From positions 1 to 64,000 of the forward strand of contig NZ_BNDS01000004.1 in assembly GCF_014656545.1 (NCBI RefSeq): a stretch of 64,000 nt of DNA, given 5' to 3'. The notes below the pieces were generated by a model. The model was given only the letters and a program-made list of their open reading frames with translations. It was not told where the DNA came from and did not search any database. Shown piece after piece: positions 24,510 through 34,596 of this stretch. The translations under genes and the position numbers were made by a program. Each line of letters starts with the position of its first letter. Within the stretch, counting starts at the first letter, position 1. The DNA comes from Neobacillus kokaensis (GTDB lineage: Bacteria; Bacillota; Bacilli; Bacillales; Cytobacillaceae).

Positions 24510-24962
24510 CTATAACTTAACTTTAAAGACTGCTTTTCTGACCTTTTCCGGGCCATTTACCATAATTCCGGTCTTGTGAACATCTTGTGGATAATAGATG
24601 GCAAAATCACCTTTTTCCAATTTGTTCATTGATTGTAGCGGGCCATCCATTAGATAATAATCATCGTCTTCATGGTAAGCCTCTTTCATGCTCATTCTGT
24701 CAAACAGCTCATAACCGATAAATTCTTGACCTTCCAAAATAAGATGGATATCAACATATTTCTTATGTGATTCCCAAATACGCTCCTCTTCAGATTTGGT
24801 TTCATATTCAAATAAATTAAAGAAAAGCTCTTTTCCATCCAGTTCATAGGTGCCTGGCTCTAGTGTTTCAAAATCTGTTTGCTGGATATACGCAAAAACC
24901 TGATCAAATTTCTTATTCATCCCTCTGTAAAAATCAAAATGACTAAAATGATCGACAATCAT
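24510..24962 (-). CDS. nanQ: YhcH/YjgK/YiaL family, sialic acid anomerase-like
   Basis: 150 residues of the DUF386/EbgC family, a cupin-like beta barrel; Lys-Tyr-Val-Asp-Ile-His-Leu-Ile-Leu-Glu-Gly carries the His and Glu of the presumed metal or sugar site, and Tyr-Pro-Gln-Asp-Val-His comes later. E. coli NanQ (YhcH) speeds anomer interconversion of Neu5Ac. It is the first gene of the operon; ATG 24962 follows AAAGGAG. Promoter and operator lie at 25018-25055. Confidence 0.78.
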   Translation of the reverse strand: MIVDHFSHFDFYRGMNKKFDQVFAYIQQTDFETLEPGTYELDGKELFFNLFEYETKSEEERIWESHKKYVDIHLILEGQEFIGYELFDRMSMKEAYHEDDDYYLMDGPLQSMNKLEKGDFAIYYPQDVHKTGIMVNGPEKVRKAVFKVKL

Positions 24963-24998
24963 ACTTGAGGACTCCTTTATGGTCTAATTTTTGTTTAA

Positions 24999-25012
24999 TG
25001 TATGCATTTTCA
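24999..25012 (-). promoter_or_regulatory. Weak cre-like site
   Basis: TGAAAATGCATACA fits 12 of 14 cre positions and lies just downstream of the -10 box, as at nanA; the central C and a T are missing, so it is only a candidate. Confidence 0.35.
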
Positions 25013-25017
25013 AAAAA

Positions 25018-25046
25018 ATTATAGTATATTAAAAATTAACCGTAAA
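25018..25046 (-). promoter_or_regulatory. Promoter of the sialic-acid-type operon
   Basis: -35 TTTACG (25041-25046), 17 bp, -10 TATAAT (25018-25023) on the minus strand. Confidence 0.7.
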
Positions 25047-25055
25047 TAATTTTCT
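25041..25055. promoter_or_regulatory. Candidate RpiR operator over the first promoter
   Basis: AGAAAATTATTTACG on the minus strand, in the same place relative to the -35 box as the operator at 22772-22786. Confidence 0.55.
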
Positions 25056-25591
25056 TCATTTTTTAAAATATAGAAAAAAATTACCTTTAAAAGTACTGCT
25101 ACTACGTTCAATTTCTTTTAGTCAACACCACTGTTCATATCACTGCCTGGGTTACTAAAATTTCATTTATAACTAGGGTAAAATGATTCATATATCTTCT
25201 CCAAAGCATTTTTTTCTTAAATAATAAGAAAAACGTCCGATCTTTTTCCACAAATATCCTAAAATATCCATTAATTTTCATATTTGTGCATTAACGCGGT
25301 ACTAAAAGATATCGGTATTATTACCTAAGACTTCCTTCACTTACAGAAAAGTGGGATTTTTTTTATGATGTGGAAGTAAGACCTTAAAAAGGAAGAATTT
25401 TATTAAAAAATAGTAGAATACCACTAAAAAACGAAAGATATTTACTTAATAAAGAACGAATTAGTATTCGAAGCCATACTTTGACACGTCGTTCTCTACT
25501 AAGTGTATTATTGCCTAGTTCTTTTATGGGGGATTCCGCTTTTTTTCATGCAGTAAAAAAATACTATTTTTACCAGGATGGTGAATCGGTT
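25056..25591. other. Long leader region of the nucleotidase gene
   Basis: About 535 bases before the nucleotidase start. CACTT/AAGTG at 25338-25353 followed by eight T's (to 25364) resembles a weak plus-strand terminator with no gene before it, so it could end a leader RNA or sRNA. No riboswitch class is recognised. An open frame continues upstream of the chosen start (from 25481) but has no ribosome site. Confidence 0.4.
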
Positions 25592-28500
25592 TTGAAAAAG
25601 CAACAAACCCGTAGTTCAAAGAAACTATTATCAGCATCGTTAGCCGTACTTTTACTAGCTTCTCCCGGCTTTTTAGCGCAATCTGCCAGTGCAGCCAAAA
25701 AAGCGCCGCCGCAAAAGGGCGCTCCAACATCTCTTGTAGAATTACGCTTAATGGAAACAACGGACATGCATACGAATCTATTAAACTATGACTACTACAA
25801 AAATGCTGAATATTTAAAAGTCGGTATGGCCAGCACCGCTGCACTTATCAACGCGGCTCGTAAAGAAGCTGACAACAGTCTATTAGTCGATAACGGCGAC
25901 CTGATCCAGGGAACGCCGCTTGGAACGTATGTTGCAAAAATTGACCCGCTGAAGGACGGAGAGGTTCACCCTGTTTTCAAAGCAATGAATCAAATGGGCT
26001 ATGATATGGCGACATTAGGAAATCACGAGTTTAATTATGGGCTCGATTTTCTCGAGGAAGCCTATGATGATGCCAATTTCCCATTTGTCAATGCAAACGT
26101 CTATATTGATGACCATGACAATAATCCTGATAATGACCAAAATAGATTTACCCCATACAGAATCATCAACAAAAAGGTCGTTGATGAACAAGGGAAAAAT
26201 CACGTTATTAAAGTCGGCTTTATTGGCTTCGTACCTCCGCAAATCAACGAGTGGGACAAGGCCAATTTAGACGGAAAGGTCATCACCAAGCATATTGTTG
26301 AAACTGCTAAAAAGTTCATCCCCAAAATGCGTGAAGAAGGAGCGGATATCATCATAGCGATGACACACTCCGGCTTCAGCGGCAATAAAGACAACACGGA
26401 AGATGTTATTTACAGCTTAAGTGAGGTACAAGGAATTGATGCCATTACCTTCTCGCATACCCATAAATTATTCCCGGCAGCAACGGACGCTGCACTTGAT
26501 GGGCTGTTCAAAGGTCAAGACGATAAGCCTCTTCCTGGGGTTGATAATCAAAGAGGAACCATTAACGGGATTCCAGCCGTACAAGCAGGCTATGGCGGCG
26601 GTTCCCTGGGAATCATCGACCTAGACCTTGTAAAAATTAAAGGCAAATGGTCTGTTGCCGATTCACAATCATCTACACGCGAAATTTATGCACCAACGCA
26701 GGTAAAGCCTGTTCAATCTATTGTGGATGCTGTGAAAGCAGACCATGAAGCAACCGTAAAATACGTAAACACGCCAATTGGTAAAACAACCGATGACATT
26801 TACAGCTATTTTGCGCTTGTACAGGATGACCCTTCGATTCAAGTCGTCACAAATGCACAAAAATGGTATGTAGAAAAATATATCGCTCAAAGCAAGCCAG
26901 AATACAAAGACCTGCCAATACTTTCTGTCGGTGCACCGTTTAAGGCTGGACGTAACGGTGTCGCTGAATATACGGAAATCGAAAAAGGCGACTTAACTAT
27001 CCGCAGTGCAGGCGACTTATATTTATATGACAATACCTTGAAGGCTGTCAAAGTTAAAGGTTCAGTGGTTAAAGAATGGATTGAAATGTCTGCCGGCAAG
27101 TTTAATACCATTGACCCTAATAAAACGGAGGAACAGCCGTTATTGAATCCGGGATTCCCTGTTTATAACTTTGACGTGATTGATGGGGTGCAATATCAAA
27201 TTGATGTTACTGCTCCAGCGAAATATGATAAAGACGGGAAACTTGTTAATCCAAATTCAAGTCGTGTCGTGAGCCTAACCTATAACGGTAAGCCGGTCGA
27301 CCCTAATCAGGACTTTATCGTTGTGACAAATAACTATCGCGCTGGCGGCGGCGGAAACTTCCCTGGTGTAAAGGGCAGTGAACTTGTTGTCGACTCGGCA
27401 GATGAAAACCGGCAAATTTTAATGGATTATATTTCTGAGGTTAAGGAAATCACACCTACAGCTGATCAAAACTGGTCGATTGCTCCGATCGTCGGCGATG
27501 TTAATGTAACCTTTACAACTTCACCTGTGGCAGAAAAATACCTTAAAGAAGGCAGCAATATTTCCTATACTGGAAAAACGGACAGCGCTGGTTTTGGAAT
27601 TTTCAAATTAGACCTTAGCACTGACCCAGTGAAGGTTCAGCTTCTTGGCTTAAATGACTTGCATGGCCAGCTTGATACCGATACAGCAGTAGCTGGCAAG
27701 CCTGCTGGAAGCATGGAATATACTGCTGCGGCTGTAAAACAGCGCAAAGCCACAAATGAAAATACACTGCTGGTACACGCAGGTGATATGATTGGCGGAA
27801 GCCCGCTCATTTCCGCCCTTTTTCAAGATGAGCCGACTGTAGAAGTGATGGAAGCAATGGGATTTGATGTAGGTACACTTGGAAACCATGAATTCGACGA
27901 AGGCATCGCGGAACTGCACCGGATGATTGACGGCGGTGAACATCCAGACAGAAAAGGCACAAAAGGTTACGACGGGATGAACTTCCCAATTGTCGCGGCA
28001 AATGCTTATGACAAATCTACAGGTGAATTAATCACTAAGCCTTATGTGATAAAAGAAGTCGGGGGTGTTAAAATCGGTTTTATCGGTGTTATCACACAGG
28101 AAACACCTGAAATGATTGTGACCAAAGGGAATGAAAACCTTCAGATTACCGATGAAGCGACAGCCATTAACAAATATACTAATGTGCTAAAGGAGCAAGG
28201 TGTTAAAGCGATTGTTGTGTTAGCACATAATCCTGCAGCCCAAACTGGCTATACGGATAAATTTGATGCATCAAGGATTGCGGAAAATATTGATGATGAA
28301 GTCGATGTCATTTTTGCGGGCCATAACCATGTTTATAACAATAGAATGGTAGATAACAAGTTAATCGTCCAAGCTTATTCCTACGGGTCGGCCTTTTCAG
28401 ATGTGGATCTTGAGCTAAATCCTGTAACAGGTGACGTTTTGAAAAAACAAGCAGAAATCGTCACAGTTTTTCAATCCGACTACATTCCGGATGCGGCTGT

Positions 28501-29131
28501 TTCAGCAATTATGAAAAAATATGAAGACTTGGTAGCACCGATGAAGGCAGAGGTTGTGGGGAATAATTTAACAGCTCTTGAAAAAGGGTATCCTTCAACT
28601 GCCAGTGAGTTTGGTGACAACGGTCTAGGAAATTTAATTGCTGATGGGATGAAAGCGGCGATGAATTCTGATTTTGCGTTAATGAACGGCGGCGGAGTAC
28701 GCTCACCGCTTGACGCAGGTGAAGTCACTTTTGGTGATTTGTTTGCTATCCAGCCATTTGGAAACGTGTTAAATAAAGTGAATCTTAGCGGTGCGGATTT
28801 ACGAGAAGTATTAAACAATCAAATTACCGAGCGCGGTCTCGACTTCCATATTGCCGGTTTCAAGTACACCTATACGTATGACCCTGTTGCGAAAACCGGG
28901 AAAGTGGTCGACATTTACCTACCAGATGGCAGCAAAATTGATTCAGCCAAGGAATATTCTGTTGTCGTCAACAACTACATGTACGGCAATGCTAAATACG
29001 GCATCGGTGCACTTTCAGAGGGATTAGAAATTGGACCAGAGGACCTCGAGGCAACAGTTGAATTTGTTAAAACACTACCGCGACCATTTGAATACAAAGC
29101 AGAAGGCCGAATTTTGAAAGTAACGCCTTAA
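25592..29131 (+). CDS. Secreted two-domain 2',3'-cyclic phosphodiesterase/5'-nucleotidase
   Basis: About 1179 residues. A signal peptide with Lys-Lys start ends near Ala-Ser-Ala (32-34). Two calcineurin-like metallophosphatase plus 5'-nucleotidase C-terminal modules follow: module 1 has Thr-Thr-Asp-Met-His and Gly-Asn-His-Glu-Phe-Asn-Tyr-Gly and resembles CpdB; module 2 has Leu-Asn-Asp-Leu-His-Gly-Gln and Gly-Asn-His-Glu-Phe-Asp-Glu-Gly and resembles UshA. This is the layout of B. subtilis YfkN, a wall-bound nuclease that frees phosphate from nucleotides outside the cell, but no LPxTG sorting signal is seen, so the protein should be released. TTG 25592 is chosen: AGGATGGTG (25575-25583) precedes it and it opens a normal signal peptide. 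Confidence 0.85.
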   Translation: MKKQQTRSSKKLLSASLAVLLLASPGFLAQSASAAKKAPPQKGAPTSLVELRLMETTDMHTNLLNYDYYKNAEYLKVGMASTAALINAARKEADNSLLVDNGDLIQGTPLGTYVAKIDPLKDGEVHPVFKAMNQMGYDMATLGNHEFNYGLDFLEEAYDDANFPFVNANVYIDDHDNNPDNDQNRFTPYRIINKKVVDEQGKNHVIKVGFIGFVPPQINEWDKANLDGKVITKHIVETAKKFIPKMREEGADIIIAMTHSGFSGNKDNTEDVIYSLSEVQGIDAITFSHTHKLFPAATDAALDGLFKGQDDKPLPGVDNQRGTINGIPAVQAGYGGGSLGIIDLDLVKIKGKWSVADSQSSTREIYAPTQVKPVQSIVDAVKADHEATVKYVNTPIGKTTDDIYSYFALVQDDPSIQVVTNAQKWYVEKYIAQSKPEYKDLPILSVGAPFKAGRNGVAEYTEIEKGDLTIRSAGDLYLYDNTLKAVKVKGSVVKEWIEMSAGKFNTIDPNKTEEQPLLNPGFPVYNFDVIDGVQYQIDVTAPAKYDKDGKLVNPNSSRVVSLTYNGKPVDPNQDFIVVTNNYRAGGGGNFPGVKGSELVVDSADENRQILMDYISEVKEITPTADQNWSIAPIVGDVNVTFTTSPVAEKYLKEGSNISYTGKTDSAGFGIFKLDLSTDPVKVQLLGLNDLHGQLDTDTAVAGKPAGSMEYTAAAVKQRKATNENTLLVHAGDMIGGSPLISALFQDEPTVEVMEAMGFDVGTLGNHEFDEGIAELHRMIDGGEHPDRKGTKGYDGMNFPIVAANAYDKSTGELITKPYVIKEVGGVKIGFIGVITQETPEMIVTKGNENLQITDEATAINKYTNVLKEQGVKAIVVLAHNPAAQTGYTDKFDASRIAENIDDEVDVIFAGHNHVYNNRMVDNKLIVQAYSYGSAFSDVDLELNPVTGDVLKKQAEIVTVFQSDYIPDAAVSAIMKKYEDLVAPMKAEVVGNNLTALEKGYPSTASEFGDNGLGNLIADGMKAAMNSDFALMNGGGVRSPLDAGEVTFGDLFAIQPFGNVLNKVNLSGADLREVLNNQITERGLDFHIAGFKYTYTYDPVAKTGKVVDIYLPDGSKIDSAKEYSVVVNNYMYGNAKYGIGALSEGLEIGPEDLEATVEFVKTLPRPFEYKAEGRILKVTP

Positions 29132-29153
29132 TTAGTGTCATGCTCTAATTAAT

Positions 29154-29183
29154 AAGACCTGCCATACTTGGCAGGTCTTTTAT
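29154..29183. terminator. Two-way terminator between nucleotidase gene and iolD
   Basis: AAGACCTGCC (29154-29163) and GGCAGGTCTT (29170-29179) form a 10-bp stem with T or A runs on both sides; it serves converging genes. Confidence 0.85.
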
Positions 29184-29193
29184 GTTACTATAA

Positions 29194-31128
29194 TCAGTAT
29201 TGCCGTGCTGTTTTTAAGATACTTTGGTTATTTCGATAGGCCTCTTGAATTTCCGAATTTTTTGAGACCTCTGCATTTCCGACATTCCACCAGGCTTCAT
29301 AGCCATTTGTCATCGTTTTTGGCAGGACCTTAATATCAATTAACGTTGAGACAGTTTGCTTTTTAGCATCCTCAATCGCCGTTCTCAAATCATCAAGCGT
29401 ATAAACAGTATACGTCTTTGCTCCATACGCAGCCGCACATTGGGCAAAATCAATTTTTAGCAATGGACCGCTAAGCTTTCCGGTTTGTGGATCCCGCTTG
29501 CGAAACTCTGTGGCAAGACTGCCCATGCCATTTGACATTTGCAGATTGTTGATACAACCAAAACCAGCATTGTCAAAAAGCAATACATTGATCTTTTTCC
29601 CCTCTTGGATACTGGTAACGAGCTCGGAATGGAGCATTAAAAAACTGCCGTCCCCAACCATTGAGTAAACTTCTTTTTCTGGTTCAGCAATTTTCACCCC
29701 TAAAGCACCGGAAATTTCATATCCCATACAGGAATATCCATACTCCATGTTATAGGTGTTAACACTTTTTGAAATCCACATTCTTTGCAAGTCTCCCGGA
29801 AGACTTCCAGCAGCCCCAATAATAATCGCATCCTCATCAATCAGCCTATTGATTTCACCCAATACCTCGGTCTGTGTTAAAGTGCAGCCAATCGTTTCAG
29901 CATATTCAGGCAGTGTTTCATCAAGATGGCCTGCAATCTCTGGCTTAAAATGTTCTTTAGTATAGCGAATTTGGCATAGACGATTAAGCTCTTTTTCCCA
30001 CGCTTTCTTAGCATCCTTAATTTCCAAACTGTAGCTGGATCGATAATCAGCTTCCTGTAATGCCGCTTGTAAGTCGAGCAGGGTCTTCTTTGCATCGGCT
30101 ACTATTTTTACAGCATTAAGCTTTCCAGCATGAAACTCTGAAACATTTATGGTTAGGAATTCAACAGCCTCATTTTGAAAAAGCTGTTTCGAACCTGTGG
30201 TAAAATCAGTAAATCTTGTCCCGATACCGATAATTAAATCGGCTTCCTTCGCCACTGTATTTGCCGCTAAATTACCTGTCACGCCAATGCCCCCAAGGTT
30301 CAGCGGATGTCCGCTCACAATCGCACTTTTCCCTGCCTGTGTTTCAGCAAAAGGAATAGAAAACGTTTCAGCGAATTGCTTTAGTGCCTCTGCTGCTTCC
30401 GAATAACGGACACCGCCGCCGCAAATAATCAGCGGTTTTTTCTTCCTAGCGATTAATTGGAAAGCATCACTGAGTTCCTCATTTGTTGGTACTCTCCGCT
30501 CCAACCGGTGTATACGTTTTTTAAAGAATGACGTTGGAAAGTCAAACGCTTCCCCTTGAACATCCTGCGGCAAGGCAATTGTTACTGCACCGGTGTCAGC
30601 TGGGTTTGTTAATACCCTCATCGCATTTAGCAGTGCCGACATCAGCTGTTCCGGGCGATTAACTCGGTCCCAATATTTACTGACCGGACGAAATGCATCG
30701 TTGGTGGTGATGGAAGCATCATGAACTTGTTCAATTTGCTGCAAGACCGGGTCAGGCTGTCTTGAGGCAAATGTGTCGCCTGGCAGCAATAAAACGGGAA
30801 GATTATTTGCCGTTGCCGTTGCTGCAGCGGTAATCATATTAGCCGCACCGGGTCCAACAGAGGACGTACAGGCAAAAATCTGCCTGCGCAGTTTTTGCTT
30901 AGCGAACGCTGCAGCCGCATGAACCATTCCTTGTTCATTTCGTCCTTGGTAAATTTCCAGCTCACCGGGATTCTCCTCAAGCGCCTGCCCAAGCCCTAAC
31001 ACATTGCCATGTCCAAAAATTGAGAAAACCCCACGGACAACCCTATCTTCGTGTCCATCTATTTCAATATATTGTTGATTAAGAAACTTAACCAGCGCCT
31101 GCGCAGTCGTCAAACGTACTGTATCCAT
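29194..31128 (-). CDS. iolD: 3D-(3,5/4)-trihydroxycyclohexane-1,2-dione hydrolase
   Basis: A thiamine-diphosphate enzyme of myo-inositol breakdown that opens the ring to 5-deoxy-D-glucuronate. 644 residues as usual. Near the N-terminus is [10 protein letters not shown]; a Glu for cofactor activation occurs in Tyr-Gln-Gly-Arg-Asn-Glu-Gln; the ThDP/Mg motif starts Gly-Asp-Gly-Ser-Phe and ends in Asn-Asn. ATG 31128 follows AAAGGCAG. It is the last gene of the operon, and a terminator-like hairpin (31161-31198) separates it from mmsA. Confidence 0.92.
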   Translation of the reverse strand: MDTVRLTTAQALVKFLNQQYIEIDGHEDRVVRGVFSIFGHGNVLGLGQALEENPGELEIYQGRNEQGMVHAAAAFAKQKLRRQIFACTSSVGPGAANMITAAATATANNLPVLLLPGDTFASRQPDPVLQQIEQVHDASITTNDAFRPVSKYWDRVNRPEQLMSALLNAMRVLTNPADTGAVTIALPQDVQGEAFDFPTSFFKKRIHRLERRVPTNEELSDAFQLIARKKKPLIICGGGVRYSEAAEALKQFAETFSIPFAETQAGKSAIVSGHPLNLGGIGVTGNLAANTVAKEADLIIGIGTRFTDFTTGSKQLFQNEAVEFLTINVSEFHAGKLNAVKIVADAKKTLLDLQAALQEADYRSSYSLEIKDAKKAWEKELNRLCQIRYTKEHFKPEIAGHLDETLPEYAETIGCTLTQTEVLGEINRLIDEDAIIIGAAGSLPGDLQRMWISKSVNTYNMEYGYSCMGYEISGALGVKIAEPEKEVYSMVGDGSFLMLHSELVTSIQEGKKINVLLFDNAGFGCINNLQMSNGMGSLATEFRKRDPQTGKLSGPLLKIDFAQCAAAYGAKTYTVYTLDDLRTAIEDAKKQTVSTLIDIKVLPKTMTNGYEAWWNVGNAEVSKNSEIQEAYRNNQSILKTARQY

Positions 31129-31160
31129 AAAACCACTGCCTTTCTATTAATATTCCTTAT

Positions 31161-31198
31161 AAAAATACCGGACAGAACGATAGCGTTTTTCTGTCCGG
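31161..31198 (-). terminator. Terminator-like hairpin between mmsA and iolD
   Basis: On the minus strand CCGGACAGAA pairs perfectly with TTCTGTCCGG and is followed by TATTTTTA. As iolD follows 30 bases on, it probably works as partial termination. Confidence 0.7.
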
Positions 31199-31211
31199 CC
31201 GTGTTCCCTTT

Positions 31212-32660
31212 TTATGTCCAGCGGGTGGTAATCATTTTCTTTCTGGTATAAAACTCAACCCCATCTGAACCATTGGCATGTAAATCTCCGTAGAAGGAAT
31301 CTTTATACCCGGAAAACGGGAAGAATGCCATTGGCGCTGGTACTCCGATATTAACCCCCAGCATGCCGGCATCAATCTTTTCACGAAATTGGCGAACATT
31401 CCCGCCATCTTTTGTAAAGATGCAGGCACCGTTAGCAAAGCGTGATTGGTTCGTCCACTCAATTGCTTCATCAAGTGTGCCGACGCGAACAACAGAAAGA
31501 ACTGGGGCAAAAATTTCATCCTGCCAAATTTTCATATCTCGGGTGACATGATCAAAAATAGTCGGTCCGACAAAATAGCCGTCAGCCTTGGCATGCTCGT
31601 CCTTTCTCCCATCACGGAGTAATTTTGCACCTTCATTTACTCCGCTTTCGATATACGATAATGTCCGCTCTTTATGTCCTTCACGAATCACGGGACCTAA
31701 GAATACACTTTCTTCTAAACCGTTGCCAATTTCTAAATCATCAGCCGCTTTAACAAGTTTTTCAATAAGCTCATCGGCAATACCCTCTTGGGCCACCACA
31801 ACAGAGCAGGCCATACAGCGCTCACCAGCAGAACCAAAAGCAGCTGCAATAATTTGATTCGCGGCAACATCCAGGTCAGCATCATTCAACACAATCGTGT
31901 GATTCTTAGCCCCTGCAAGTGCCTGAACACGTTTTAAGTTGGCAGAAGCTGTTTTAAACACATATTCTGCAACAGGCTGTGAGCCAACAAAGGAAATCGC
32001 TTTAACGTCTTTATGTTCAAGCAGGCCGTTAACCACATCATGGGCACCGTGAACAATATTTAATACACCCTTTGGCAGTCCTGCTTCCTCAAGAAGTTCC
32101 GCAAGCCGGCAGGCAAGGAGCGGCGTCCGTTCAGAAGGCTTTAACACAAAGGTGTTGCCACAGGCAATCGCAAGCGGAAACATCCAGCATGGAACCATCA
32201 TCGGAAAATTAAACGGTGTAATTCCGCCTACAACCCCAATTGGATAACGATACATCCCCGATTCCAAATCGGAAGCAATGTCAGGAAGCTGCTTTCCCAT
32301 CATAAGCGTCGGTGCTCCAGCAGCGAATTCAACACATTCGATGCCCCGCTGCACTTCACCGTAAGCCTCTTTGAAATTCTTTCCGTTTTCAATGGTAATT
32401 AATTTGGCTAATTCATCCCAATGGTCTACCAGTAGCTGCTGATATTTAAATAGAACACGCGCCCGTTTTGGTACAGGCGTTTCCTTCCATGTCTGAAAGG
32501 CTTCACTCGCTGCTTGTACAGCTAAATTAACTTCTGCTTTTGTCGAAATAGGTACTTGGGCAATTACCTCACCCGTTGCGGGATTATATACTGGTTCTGT
32601 TTTTCCTGCGGACGATTCGTGCCACTCACCTGCAATATAGTTCTTTACTACTTTCGTCAC
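31212..32660 (-). CDS. mmsA: Methylmalonate-semialdehyde dehydrogenase
   Basis: Also named iolA: oxidises malonate semialdehyde, the end product of inositol breakdown, to acetyl-CoA and CO2 with NAD+. 482 residues of the aldehyde dehydrogenase superfamily; catalytic Cys in Gly-Glu-Arg-Cys-Met-Ala, MMSDH block Ala-Gly-Ala-Lys-Asn-His, and Ile-Thr-Pro-Phe-Asn-Phe-Pro. GTG 32660 is preferred to the upstream ATG 32696 because GGGAGGG lies between them, 8 bases before GTG. It sits between iolC and iolD. Confidence 0.92.
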   Translation of the reverse strand: MTKVVKNYIAGEWHESSAGKTEPVYNPATGEVIAQVPISTKAEVNLAVQAASEAFQTWKETPVPKRARVLFKYQQLLVDHWDELAKLITIENGKNFKEAYGEVQRGIECVEFAAGAPTLMMGKQLPDIASDLESGMYRYPIGVVGGITPFNFPMMVPCWMFPLAIACGNTFVLKPSERTPLLACRLAELLEEAGLPKGVLNIVHGAHDVVNGLLEHKDVKAISFVGSQPVAEYVFKTASANLKRVQALAGAKNHTIVLNDADLDVAANQIIAAAFGSAGERCMACSVVVAQEGIADELIEKLVKAADDLEIGNGLEESVFLGPVIREGHKERTLSYIESGVNEGAKLLRDGRKDEHAKADGYFVGPTIFDHVTRDMKIWQDEIFAPVLSVVRVGTLDEAIEWTNQSRFANGACIFTKDGGNVRQFREKIDAGMLGVNIGVPAPMAFFPFSGYKDSFYGDLHANGSDGVEFYTRKKMITTRWT

Positions 32661-32699
32661 TTGCTTTCCCTCCCTTTCCTGCTTTTCAAATGACATTTT

Positions 32700-33710
32700 T
32701 CAAGGAGAAATTTGCTCTTCTTTCCGGCTGCCTGCAATAAACTCTACAATTTCTTCTACGGTTGGCATGGCATCAGAACAGCTATGTTTGGAGATGACAA
32801 TTGATGCCGAAGCACTGCCAAACTCCATGGCCCGAACAATTGACCATCCCTGCATTAAACCGTAAATAAAAGCTGAAGCATAAGAGTCGCCAGCACCAAA
32901 TGTTTTTAACACCTTTGTTTTAAAAATACTGCCCTTAAATACTTGACCTGTTTTCGTATAGGCAAACGAACCATTCGAACCATGTTTAATGACAACAATC
33001 TTAGCATTACAGCCAAACCACTTATTGGCCGTAACTTCATCATTTGACCCAGGGTTGCCGGTAAATTGCTCCATCATATCAAACTCTTCACGCGTTCCAA
33101 TAATGACATCACATTTTTCGGCTGCCAAGCTGTAATAAATAGCAGGATCTGTAGTATATGCCCAGCTGTAAGGCCGGTAGTCCAAATCGAAGAACACCAC
33201 CGTACTATGCTTTCTAGCATACTCTAAAGCTAGAAAAACAGCTTCCCTTGATGGGCTGGCAGACAGCGCCGTTCCTGATATTAACAGGGCTTTTGACTGT
33301 TTAATATATTCCTCTGACACATCACCAGGTGCTAATTTCAAATCCGCCACATTGTCTCGGTACATTAAAATACTGCATTCCTCCGGGCTCTTGATTTCAG
33401 TGAATGCAAGACCGGTTACGGCGCCCGTCCGGTCGACGGATATATTCGTTGTATCAATTTGATGATCTGTTAAATATTGCGTAATAAAACGTCCCATTTG
33501 ATCATTAGAAACTTTACCGATAAAACCACTTTTTACCCCTAACCGTGCTGCACCGATTGCAATGTTTGCCGGGGAGCCGCCCACATATTTGGTAAATGTT
33601 CTTGTTTCCTCCATTGGACGATTAATCTCATTTGCATTTAAATCAATGCATAATCGGCCAATTGCGATAAAATCCATCTTTCGGTCAGCGGGAAATTGAA
33701 TATGATTCAC
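32700..33710 (-). CDS. iolC: 5-dehydro-2-deoxygluconokinase
   Basis: Phosphorylates 2-deoxy-5-keto-D-gluconate in inositol catabolism. 336 residues of the PfkB family, with the N-terminal Gly-Gly-Ser-Pro-Ala-Asn-Ile-Ala and the C-terminal signature Thr-Phe-Gly-Ala-Gly-Asp-Ser-Tyr-Ala-Ser whose Asp is the catalytic base. GTG 33710 is chosen because AAGGAGG lies 8 bases upstream. Between iolB and mmsA. Confidence 0.9.
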   Translation of the reverse strand: MNHIQFPADRKMDFIAIGRLCIDLNANEINRPMEETRTFTKYVGGSPANIAIGAARLGVKSGFIGKVSNDQMGRFITQYLTDHQIDTTNISVDRTGAVTGLAFTEIKSPEECSILMYRDNVADLKLAPGDVSEEYIKQSKALLISGTALSASPSREAVFLALEYARKHSTVVFFDLDYRPYSWAYTTDPAIYYSLAAEKCDVIIGTREEFDMMEQFTGNPGSNDEVTANKWFGCNAKIVVIKHGSNGSFAYTKTGQVFKGSIFKTKVLKTFGAGDSYASAFIYGLMQGWSIVRAMEFGSASASIVISKHSCSDAMPTVEEIVEFIAGSRKEEQISP

Positions 33711-33740
33711 CTTACAAACCTCCTTCACCATGCACTTCAG

Positions 33741-34544
33741 TTAAGCATTAAATAACCACTCATGGTCCGGGTCATTTTGGAATTTCCAGGTTCGAATCGG
33801 ACCTGCCATCACATTTAAATAATAGGACTCATAACCCGGAGGGGCTGAGACAGGATGGTAACCCTCCGGAACAAGGACAACCTCTCCGTCTTTTACAATT
33901 AATGCCTCATCCAGCGAACGCCTGTCATTATAAACTCGCTGCATGATAAATCCTTTTGTAGGATTAATTTTATGATAATAGGTTTCTTCTAAATAGGATT
34001 CCTTTGGCAAATTGTCCTGATCATGTTTATGAGGCGGATAGCTCGACCAATTCCCTGCAGGTGTAAACACCTCGACAACCAATAAGCTTTGAGCAGGTTC
34101 CAGCTCGGGCAGGATATTATGTACTGTCCGGGACATATGTCCGCTGCCGCGCTGCTCACAGCCAATTTCTTCAGGCTTGATTAATCTTGCTTCAAAATCA
34201 CTATTTCCGGGAGCTAAACAAACTGCCAATTCTACATCTGTACAGGCCTGGACTTGATAGGAATCATTGCATGGAACATAAACCGAGAAAGGGGGGGTTT
34301 TTTCAAAGACGTTCATTCTTTTCCCAATTTGTTCGAATGTCTGCTGATTCGTTTTCACATTGGCGAGCCCGCTTAGTAAGACAAGGCAGGCTTCTTGATG
34401 ATTCGTCTCCCTTGTTAACACTTCCCCTTTCCTCAATTGATAGACCTCAAATCCAACGTATTTCCAGCCCGCGGTTTCGGGACTTACTGATAATAAATTT
34501 CCTTGTTCATCTCTATTTTTTGGACTAACAATAAGTTTTGACAT
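33741..34544 (-). CDS. iolB: 5-deoxy-glucuronate isomerase
   Basis: Converts 5-deoxy-D-glucuronate to 2-deoxy-5-keto-D-gluconate in inositol breakdown. 267 residues, a double cupin; Tyr-Pro-Pro-His-Lys-His-Asp and Glu-Glu-Thr-Tyr-Tyr-His are the metal-binding histidines and Glu, followed by Pro-Glu-Gly-Tyr-His-Pro. ATG 34544 follows AGGGAGAAC. Together with iolC, mmsA and iolD it gives most of the lower inositol path. Confidence 0.92.
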   Translation of the reverse strand: MSKLIVSPKNRDEQGNLLSVSPETAGWKYVGFEVYQLRKGEVLTRETNHQEACLVLLSGLANVKTNQQTFEQIGKRMNVFEKTPPFSVYVPCNDSYQVQACTDVELAVCLAPGNSDFEARLIKPEEIGCEQRGSGHMSRTVHNILPELEPAQSLLVVEVFTPAGNWSSYPPHKHDQDNLPKESYLEETYYHKINPTKGFIMQRVYNDRRSLDEALIVKDGEVVLVPEGYHPVSAPPGYESYYLNVMAGPIRTWKFQNDPDHEWLFNA

Positions 34545-34596
34545 GTTCTCCCTGCCTCTCTAACTACTAGAAAGCTGCCTTCAAAAAGCTAAACGC

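Noticed and set aside
25056..25400. Purine or other known riboswitch
   Set aside because: No conserved aptamer words could be recognised.
25481..25591. Longer N-terminus of the nucleotidase (from 25481)
   Set aside because: No ribosome site, and it would put 37 extra residues before a normal signal peptide.
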